From Ectocarpus siliculosus (taxonomy: Eukaryota; Sar; Phaeophyceae; Ectocarpales; Ectocarpaceae): a DNA stretch of 14,903 nt. The DNA lies in the NCBI GenBank assembly GCA_000310025.1, contig FN648511.1, forward strand, positions 154,053 through 168,955, in the 5' to 3' direction. The notes under the pieces were generated by a model, which did not search any database, was not told the DNA's origin, and saw nothing but the letters and a program-made list of their open reading frames with translations. The number at the start of each line of letters is the position of its first letter. Position 1 is the first letter of the stretch. Both the position numbers and the translations under genes were made by a program. Positions 8,037-14,903 of the stretch are shown in pieces.

Positions 8037-8790
8037 GTTCACTGGGTTTTGCACGCTCTACGAAAGATTGGCTCGTCTCGTAATTGTATTGTACGGTCTC
8101 GCCTTTCTCTCCTACAGCTGTTGCATGACAATGCAGTACTGCTAGAGTTTACACCGTTTGTGTGTGATTCGCTGGTTTTGCACGCCCTACGAAAGGTATT
8201 GGCTCGTCACGTTTTAGTACGGTCTCGCCTTTTCTCCCCTAGAGCTGTTGCATGCCGGTGCAGTACTTTTTTCTTTTTTCTCCTAGAGCTGTTGCATCCA
8301 ATGTAGTACTGCTAGACCGTTTGTGTGTGGTTCGCTGTTTTTGCACGCCCTACGAAAGGTATTGGCTCGTCGCGTTTTAGTGCGGTCTCGCCTTTCTCTC
8401 GTAGAGCTGTTGCATTCCGATGCAGTGCTGCTAGTCTTTAAACCTTTTATGTGTGGTTCACTGGTTATTGCACGCTCTACGATTGGCTCGTAATTTTTAT
8501 TGCCGTCCTTACCGTTTCTTCTGTAGAGCTGTTGCATTTGCACGCCAATGCAGCACTGCTAGAGGTTACACCGTTTGTGCGGTTCGCTGGTTTTTGCACG
8601 CCCTACGAAAGATATTGGCTCGTCGCGTTATAGTACGGTCTCGCCTTTTCTTCTGTAGATCTGTTGCATTGCAATGCAGCACTGCTAGAGTTTACACCGT
8701 TTGCGAATGGTTCACTTAGTTTCGCACACTTTATGAAATATACCTTTTCATTGCGGTCTCGCCTTTTCTCCTGGAGAGCTATTGCATTCC
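8037..8790 (+). repeat. tandem array, six copies of a ~128-bp unit
   Basis: Units begin at a GTTC/ATTC motif at about 8037, 8167, 8330, 8456, 8582 and 8710, giving periods of 130, 163, 126, 126 and 128. Conserved parts in order are TTTTGCACGCCCTACGAAAG, ATTGGCTCGTCGCG, TACGGTCTCGCCTTTTCT, TAGAGCTGTTGCAT, ATGCAGYACTGCTAGAG and TTTACACCGTTTGTGTG. The second unit is longer because its TAGAGCTGTTGCAT module is duplicated around 8240-8310. The sixth unit stops after the TTGCAT part, near 8790. Copies differ by scattered substitutions and small indels, so the array is not a recent pure expansion. No reading frame runs through all copies. Confidence 0.92.
8115..8681 (+). other. recurrent hairpin in each tandem unit
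   Basis: In every unit except the truncated last one, TGTTGCAT is followed after 3-10 bases by ATGCAGYA or a close variant, giving an 8-bp stem (examples: 8119-8126 with 8131-8138; 8662-8669 with 8674-8681). In most units flanking CTAG or near-CTAG tetramers can add an outer stem across a 3x3 internal loop. The loop varies freely (GACA, GCCG, CCA, TCCG, TGCA, and a longer one in the fourth unit) while the arms are kept. This is the pattern of a structured element, but no RNA family was recognised. Confidence 0.55.
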
Positions 8791-8982
8791 TCAACGACCA
8801 CAATCGAAGAGGCTACGTTGTTGTTTACCCTTTGTTTGTCTAAGACCGCGGTCATGTGCTTGTTGTGCACGGTTCGTTTCTCTGGAAAATTCGCCAGCTA
8901 AGGTGCCGTGTGTTGTTCGTTGATTGAGCACTCTGATAATTGTGGGAAGAGAATGCGCTCTTCTCCGACATGCATGCGTCGA

Positions 8983-9026
<44 letters not shown>

Positions 9027-10367
9027 GGTTTTGTTTTGTTCTCCCATCATTGGACTCTGTCGTCTGCCCCTCTGGCCCCCATCCTCCACTTCTACTAGCT
9101 AGACGACCCAACCGGGGTCAAACAGGAGGGGGGGGTTGGACCCCTCCTGCGGTTCCTGCCTGCGATATTTTTATCGCGAGAAGGGTACAGCAATCCCTTC
9201 CCTCGCAACTTATGAAGTCGATCTAGTTTGCTAACAACGAGCTTTGCAGCGCGTCACTTCCAGCTTAGACCAGGATTTGTTCAGTGAGAAAAAGAGCTCA
9301 CGTAGAAAAGGATCTACTGGATGCTTGTTTGTTTGTTTGTGTGTGTGTGTTCTCGCGTCTCTGTGTCTAACACACTTCATTCATCCTCTGGCGACAAAAC
9401 GAACGTCGTTGCTGTGCGATGGGTTCAGCACTCATAGGAATGGCGATCGTACCGTATCCTGCGGCCCCCACTGTCTTCTTTGATGCTGTTTTGTTGTGAC
9501 GAAACAGCGAGGGAAAACGCATCGCGTCGCTTGTGCAAGGGTGTGAATAGAGTGATTCTGGAGCCTTGCCGGATGATGTGACGATGGCAGGCCGCACATG
9601 TATCCAGAGGTGTCCAGGTCAGTCCGATATTTGTCGGGGCTTGTTCAATGAAGATAGGAGAAGATGACAAGCGTCGAAACAGGCATTTTTTTTTGTGTGT
9701 ATGTTGAAGACATATGCGTCTTTCTTCCTGTCCCTTTGTGGTATTGGTTGCAATGATGGTCTCGGTGGTCGTTGGGAGCTGTGCTCTTGCCTCTTGTCGG
9801 CGATTGTCCTTCTGTGCCCGAAACGTTTTTTTTTATTGTTCTTCGGGCCGACGCATGTTCAACGTGTGTTGACAACTTCGCCCCTTTTTTGGGCAGCAGG
9901 TGCAGGGACGGCGACAGAGCGAGCAAGTGGCGTTTGGCCTGCGCTTGGTGGCTTTTAGTCTAATTCATGGCAACAGTAAAAATTGCAGAGACCACGTGGC
10001 AGATTCCGGCGACGACGGCAAAGACCTCAACGCAAAGCATCGAATATCTCTCTCCATGCATCACGGCGTTGATACGGAGTTGATCGAAACAAGCGGTCGG
10101 ACACCGACAGCAATGGGCGGCGGCGGTCATTGATGTCCGGTCGGACAGAGTTGGGTTCGTCATGGTTTTCCGCACACGAGCTCCCAACCTTGAACACGGA
10201 CATCAACATGAACCGCTCCTAGCATATCTTCGCTGTATACTTCATCATTTACCCCATCTCGCACAACACGTATGTGTGGAACTCGGTTGTGAATGTCCGT
10301 CCGGGTGTCCGTCCGGAGCCCGTTCCGTTATGTTCTTTTACCGTCAAGAAGCAGCACCGAGGCCGAA
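8791..10367. other. intergenic stretch with microsatellites and small hairpins
   Basis: I see no supportable gene. It contains (GTT)14 at 8984-9025 and a T/G-rich tract with (GT)n at about 9325-9350. A hairpin with a perfect 9-bp stem pairs CAGGAGGGG at 9123-9131 with CCCCTCCTG at 9141-9149. A second one pairs GCGATA at 9162-9167 with TATCGC at 9172-9177. T-rich tracts near 9685 and 9830 do not join to any exon I could support. The right end should contain the promoter and 5' UTR of the gene starting at 10368. Confidence 0.5.
8984..9025 (+). repeat. (GTT)14 microsatellite
   Basis: Fourteen uninterrupted GTT units. Read on the minus strand this gives poly-Q or poly-T style codons, but the surrounding frames have no coding character, so it is treated as non-coding. 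Confidence 0.95.
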
Positions 10368-10886
10368 ATGTCAAGCAAGAAGCAGTTTCTTCGCATATTC
10401 AAGGTCGGCACATCAGTGCAGCCGGTCACATACTTGGCCAAGTACGGTCAGAATCTAGTCGACGTTGCCCAGGCTTTCCCCGCGTTCCGCTCGTTTACAC
10501 CAGACCAGCACCGGAAGAAAGGTAACGTGTGTGGAGACTTGTCGTGTCGCTGAAGCTTTTTGCCTCACGCATGCGCTATGCATGCCCTGGCCTACCAAAA
10601 TCGCAGAGCAAGTTTCCTCTGCACCTCGAACATCTCACAAACTCATTACACACAAAGCCTCGCCTATACAACCGTGCTTCGGCATCCATTTCATCCGTCC
10701 GGACTGGAAACAAATTCCTTTCATTGTTTTTCTGATCGAAGATAACGTACGCAACCTGTTTCTCATGTAGAGACAGGAATCTCTCGACGAATGACACGGA
10801 CATCGCTCATGCCCATGGTTAGTGAGCTCAAGCTCCCACCACCCTGCGACCAAAATCCGATCGTGCTTCCTCAGCAAAAAGACTGA
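10368..10886 (+). CDS. small two-exon gene, ~89 aa, unrecognised
   Basis: Exon 1 is 10368-10521, from ATG (cgaaATGT context) to a donor AAAG|GTAACG, in phase 1. It encodes 51 residues beginning MSSKKQFLRIFKVG and including YLAKYGQNLVDVAQAFPAF, which has the even mix of residues of a real protein. Exon 2 is proposed at 10771-10886: the acceptor CATGTAG is followed by a frame that completes the split codon and runs TGISRRMTRTSL to TGA 10884-10886. Exon 1 is well supported by its coding look and donor; exon 2 rests on phase and acceptor only. The basic N-terminus could suit organelle targeting, but no motif proves it. The gene ends 92 bases before the stop of the convergent minus-strand gene. 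I recognise no family. Confidence 0.55.
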
Positions 10887-10978
10887 CTGTAGGTAGCACG
10901 TTGTCGAAGTAACACATCAAGCTACAGAGCTCGATAGACTTGACACGAGATAGAGATATCGCGTACTACCCTGGCGTA

Positions 10979-13900
10979 CTACCGGCGGCGGTGTGGCGTA
11001 GTCATCTCCTCCCGCTCCGCAAGGAGCCTCTCGCACAGCCGAGCGAGCTGGTCGTGTTCGGCCAGGAGGGCGGGCACCTCCGACATCCGCAGCTCCGCCG
11101 CCGTGCACCCGACGAACCGGAGCTGCTGCAGCACCGCCGGCTGCTGCTTGCTGCCACCATTCCTCTGCTGCCGTTGTCGGCTTCGACCAGAAGGGTGCCG
11201 CTCGCGAGTAGAAGACCCAGTGCCCGACGTCCCTCCACTTCCTCCTGCTGCTAGTGACGCGGCGGATACAGCCGTGCTGCTGAAGGGCAACGACGTTGTC
11301 GCCGCTCCTGCCGCCGCTGCTGCAGCTTGGCGCCGGGTACGCACCTCGGCCGTCCCGATTGTTCGGGGCGGCTCCGGCTGCATCTCGCCAAGTTAAGGAA
11401 TTCGACAAGGGCGGGTGGAGGTATTTAGAATAGGAGAGAACCGATGACCACAAATCGGGCAAGGCCACGTGGAAAAGTGTGTGCACACAAGGCGCATTTT
11501 TGCCTCGACGACCACGTCATCTCAAGGGCCGCCTGCAATGAACTGGCTGCTGTGCACATCGCCTTTGCCGTACATGTCACCACATCCGCGCTCTTCGGGT
11601 ATGCTATCACTCGTTTTCCCTATTCCAGTCCTATCAAGTCCGCCACGTCCATCTACGCTCATGGGGCCAGCACTAGCATGGCTGCATCCGAACCCTTGTC
11701 GCTAACCCTCGGAGCCGGTCTGGATCTCGATTCGATCCGATAGGACGGGCACGTTGGTCGAAAGGTTCTGAACAACGATGCTAATAGGTGAATTTGTTTC
11801 GTAGGTTTTGCACCACACCACAATGATTTCAAGCCTAAATTTACGGGAGGGGGCGAACGAGACGCGAGGGGAACACCAATCTTCCCGCAACGACCAAGCA
11901 AAGCCAACCACAGCAGCCCACACGACCAAGCACACCCAACTACAGCACCCACAAGACCAAGCAAAACAGCGGCTACCAACCTGTGGCAAAGAAGCAGGTC
12001 CGGGGCTGCCAGCACTAGCCTCCCCTCCTCCACCCCCCCCGACCGCAGCAGCCGTGCCCGCAGAAGCGTGATCGCCAGATGGCGGCGGTGACAACGAAGC
12101 CGAAGTTGTCGCTGACCCGGGAATAGGGCCGTTGGCGCGGCCCTGGGAGTTGCTATGAAGCAGGCGCGCGTGCTCCTCTTCCTTCTTGACCTGGGGATTT
12201 TTTTTGCACGTTTGCCGTGGCAGACACAAGGCACCGAATTAACGGAGGGTTTAATGCTATATATGCCAAACGGAGAGTAATTCACTGCCTCACTCATGAA
12301 CATATGGCGACACTTATGGGGCGTCGCTTTTGCGTCTATTTTTCGGGAATTTTGACGCCAGGCAGGCGTGGATGGGACGGGTGGGGCAGGCCATCAAAAA
12401 CGTGATCTAAGGAACGCACTCGTTCACCATCCCTGTCTCCTTAGTTAACTCTTGGAGCATGTTTGGAGATGAGAAACCATGAAATTGGATACCGTGTGCG
12501 CCATTTTCTTCGTACCGCTTGCCGCCTCACGCCCAAAAGGGCCACAGAAATACAAAACAATATGTTCCACTCAGCAGGCGAAACTCAACAACAAACACAC
12601 GTCGATCGCCAAGCAGTCTGCCTGCAGGGTGTGGCATCGTACGGACAGCCCGTGCCTACCCTGCACCTACGAGCAAAGGGAATACGAACACACACGAGAG
12701 ATAGACGGAGAGATTCGCCGCTTGGTTCCACACGGCGAAAAAGGAAGGTTGCCCCCCAAACGTCGAAACCACAAAGTCACCGTGCGGAAAGACCGAGGTG
12801 ATACTTCCCTCTTAAGTAGCATCACTTGTGACGTGAAGGCAGTCGGCGCAGAGGGACGTGATTGAGCCATGCGAACACGGCGAGCATGATGTGCCACGCG
12901 CATGGACACTGACAACATGAAGTCTTATTGGATGTGCGTAGGGTAGCGCGAAACGCGACGGCAAAACGGCATGTCGAAACAAAACAAAAACGCACGCACA
13001 CACACACATAAAAAAACGCTTTCTGTTTTCAGCCGCACTTTGACTGACGCCTTTTCATTCGGTCAGTCGGTTAGCGCGTTCGATGCCATTAATAAAAGAC
13101 ACACCATACGCACACACACCTCTTGCTGGTGCGCCTGCAGGCCAACCCTGGCGCTTTCCTGGAAGCCCTGGATCAAGCCTCGCTCGAAATCCCCGTGCGC
13201 GATGCTCAGCACCGAGGCGTCCACCTGCCAGCGTGCACATTTAATATCGCGAAATATTCGGTTGCACTGGCTCTTGTTGCATCCGGTACGACTGTCAAAC
13301 TGGCTATGTGCAACTGTTTTCGAAGATGTAGCACGACGTGTTCCCCTGTTACATGCGTGCAGACATAGTACGTGCACAACACTTTCACCCCGCAGATGTG
13401 TGCAGATCATGTGTAGGCACAAGACCCTCACCCGGGTCGTTGTGTGCAGACAACTTCTGTTGGTTCGCACGTGGTTTTCGACCAGCAATGGTCCGCCAGA
13501 CAACAACCAATGCTTGCAGTCGTACGGTGAGGGTCGGAGAGATGGCACCCCCGTGTTAACGTTTTCTGACAGCGTATTTCTCCAAAGGTAGGAGGGCGCA
13601 AACACCAACCGATGATACCTATCAGGAAAGTCCTCGACGAGATGTTTCCAACACTACCCTTTTCGGCAGTGGTACCCACCGTTGGTTGTGAAGAAATACG
13701 CTGATAAAAAAAACTAACATGGGGGCGCCATCTCTCCAACATGTACGGCATGTACACAGGGCTAAAAACAAACGGAGGAGGGCGACTAGAATGCTCTGCT
13801 CGTGTCGTCGACCGGCCGTGAGATGGTCGACAGCACTGGCGGCGTGTACCGTCAGCGTTTCGGACCACTTGATACAAAAAAATCGTGACAGGGGTGACAC

Positions 13901-14688
13901 GTCCCCGAACCCGTAGCGGTACACAACAAGCTTGGAGGAAGGGGCTCCCTCTCCTCCACACGGATGCAAGGTCAACTCAACATGCGACGGGTGGCTCGGC
14001 AACATCGAGCTACCCCCGACGCCCCCCCCCCTTGTTTCTTGGTTAAACCCATCAACCGACCGACCGACCGACCGACCGACGTACCTCTTCGAGAAAACAA
14101 ACGGCGCTGACGAGCTGCGTCAGCACGTAGCCCGCCTCGGATAGAAGCTTGGACGGGTCGCGGAAGCTCTGCACGAGGGAAGGAGATTGGTGGCAAATAA
14201 AGCGGTGATTTGATTGGCCAACAAGTAAACAAAGAAGAGCGCAACACACTCCCGCGGGTGACGGGGAGGGGGGGAGCCACACATGCTGCACGAGGCAGTA
14301 CCTAAACAATACGAAAAAAACGTCCCTAAAACCACACCTCACCGGTCAATCCATCCACACCTCACCGGTCAATCCATCCACACCCATCCAGCGCAACACC
14401 TCGAACTCGGGGACTCAACAACCCAACACAACGACACCAGGCAGGCTCTTTCCGTTCGTCTTAATCGCGAGACAGCAGGCGGTCGAACGTGTGCTGCTGC
14501 TACCGTGCGTCGTTTTTCCGTCCCCTGCCCCACGCCGCACCTGCACAAACTCCAGGGTGCTGTGCAAGCCTGGCGGGTTGGCCCGCTTGACGAGCAGAAT
14601 CAGCGCGGGGAGGAAGTCGTCCGCGCCGGGGAGGGCGCCGCCGGCCGCCCGGTCGCCCGTGAGGAGGCCCGCCACGATGCGCGTGCAC
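10979..14688 (-). CDS. VPS9-domain protein, probable Rab5-family guanine nucleotide exchange factor (5' end outside window)
   Basis: Exons in transcript order are 14688-14541, 14168-14085, 13224-13120, 12190-11981 and 11377-10979 (TAG at 10981-10979), 314 residues in all. The four internal introns are GT-AG and phase 0; the first visible exon begins in phase 2, so upstream exons are missing. Exon 1 reads CTRIVAGLL, then PGADDFLPALILLVKRANPP and GLHSTLEFVQ. Exon 2 reads FRDPSKLLSEAGYVLTQLVS then AVCFLEE. Exon 3 starts VDASVLSIAHGDFERGL. This order (DD pair, ANPP, EAGY.LTQLVSAV, final acidic helix) is the VPS9 catalytic core, in which the conserved Asp and Tyr promote nucleotide release from Rab5/Rab21-type GTPases at endosomes. 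The C-terminal 200 residues are Ser/Gly/Ala/Pro-rich low complexity ending in a likely coiled coil (EVPALLAEHDQLARLCERLL), outside the core and possibly for localisation or dimerisation. The first three exons are near certain; the last two rest on splice phase and coding look. Confidence 0.85.
11891..11972. repeat. minisatellite, ~31-32-bp unit, about 2.6 copies
   Basis: CGACCAAGCA starts units at 11891 and 11923, and a partial unit starting AGACCAAGCA begins at 11954. The repeat lies in the last intron of the VPS9 gene, immediately next to the donor of exon 12190-11981. Antisense frames through it are repeats of W, V and C and are not taken as coding. Confidence 0.8.
13533..13740. mobile_element. 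208-bp foldback / MITE-like element
   Basis: The left end 13533-13581 and the reverse complement of the right end 13740-13692 match at about 40 of 49 positions without a gap. Both start GTYGGAGAGATGGC and end CAGCGTATTTCT. A further inner inverted pair, 13602-13619 with 13671-13690, means much of the element can fold back on itself. It has no coding capacity. It lies inside the 860-bp intron 13225-14084 of the VPS9 gene. No clean target-site duplication abuts the ends; the hexamer GTACGG occurs on both sides at 13522-13527 and 13743-13748, offset by 5 and 2 bases. Confidence 0.75.
14055..14080. repeat. (ACCG)6 microsatellite next to a splice donor
   Basis: Six ACCG units plus AC. On the minus strand this reads (GTCG/GGTC)n and starts right after the GTAC donor of VPS9 exon 14168-14085, within the first six intron bases. 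Confidence 0.9.
14333..14378. repeat. two tandem 23-bp units
   Basis: The 23-bp unit starting CACACCTCACCGGTCAATCC occurs twice in a row without mismatch and is followed by a partial CACACCCATCC. It lies in the 372-bp intron 14169-14540 of the VPS9 gene. Confidence 0.92.
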
Positions 14689-14903
14689 CTGGGGGGCGGA
14701 GGCGGGCTAATGTAAACGCATGCCGTAGTCATTAGGCCATAGAGCTCGCATCCCTACAACGCCGGGACGGAGGAGCGATAAGCCGGGTTTTGCCGGCCGG
14801 GCGGCGCGGGGGGGGGGGGGGGGGGGGGGGATGTTCGAAGGTATATAACGACTAAAAACGATCTCAATAGATTTAGATTTTTATAACTATCTATAACTCC
14901 AAT
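14689..14903. other. probable upstream intron of the VPS9 gene with (G)23 and an AT-rich edge
   Basis: The minus strand shows a C-rich acceptor (CCCCCCAG) just before the exon at 14688. No exon is visible farther upstream to the window edge. A run of 23 G spans 14808-14830, and the last 73 bases (14831-14903) are sharply AT-rich compared with everything to the left. The sharp change could be a repeat or element boundary, or an assembly artefact at the homopolymer. Confidence 0.5.

Noticed and set aside
8037-8790. idea that the ~128-bp units are tRNA-derived SINEs or 5S-type genes
   Set aside because: The GGTTCGCTGG motif resembles a B box only loosely, no A box sits upstream at the right distance, and there is no A- or T-tail or target duplication around units. 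The head-to-tail array is better called a tandem repeat.
8037-8790. CRISPR array
   Set aside because: Units repeat over their whole length with no unique spacers, in a eukaryotic context.
11444-11743. 99-residue + strand frame in the last VPS9 intron
   Set aside because: No motif or coding bias; also antisense to the intron of a better supported gene.
12463-12865. 112- and 128-residue + strand frames in a VPS9 intron
   Set aside because: No coding bias, no motif and no splice context; likely chance frames in intron sequence.
13123-13368. + strand frame with a protein-like start (NPGAFLEALDQASLEIP) after a GCAG
   Set aside because: It lies exactly opposite VPS9 exon 13224-13120, whose minus-strand translation matches the end of the VPS9 core and has a perfect donor and acceptor.

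Overview
The window looks like nuclear DNA of an intron-rich eukaryote. A brown alga or a related stramenopile fits best: GC-rich coding exons, GT-AG introns of about 110-930 bp, dense microsatellites, a Ty1/copia retroelement and a VPS9-family gene. That placement is inference from gene structure and composition; no sequence here fixes the species. No prokaryotic operon, tRNA, rRNA or CRISPR array was seen.

Layout. Positions 1-1355 hold the 3' end of a copia-type pol reading frame (reverse transcriptase and RNase H), cut by the window edge, followed by a region that should contain its 3' LTR. From about 2730 to 5828 on the + strand I assemble a five-exon gene of unknown function (about 386 aa), with every intron in phase 0. 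At 6627-7352 (+) lies an apparently intronless gene for a 241-aa protein with one N-terminal membrane segment and a long coiled coil. Positions 7353-10367 have no gene I can support, but carry a six-copy tandem array of a ~128-bp unit (8037-8790) with a recurrent hairpin, plus microsatellites. At 10368-10886 (+) is a small two-exon gene (89 aa, unrecognised). It converges on a minus-strand gene, 14688-10979, whose first three visible exons are clearly a VPS9 domain (Rab5-family guanine nucleotide exchange factor). The 5' end of that gene is outside the window. Its second visible intron carries a 208-bp foldback, MITE-like element at 13533-13740.

How the parts relate. The genes are ordinary separate eukaryotic transcription units, not an operon. 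Only the VPS9 gene has a confidently named role (endosomal Rab activation). The strongest non-coding signals are the hairpin-bearing tandem array and the foldback element. Several simple repeats lie at or next to predicted splice donors. All splice sites were read by eye and none is supported by transcripts.
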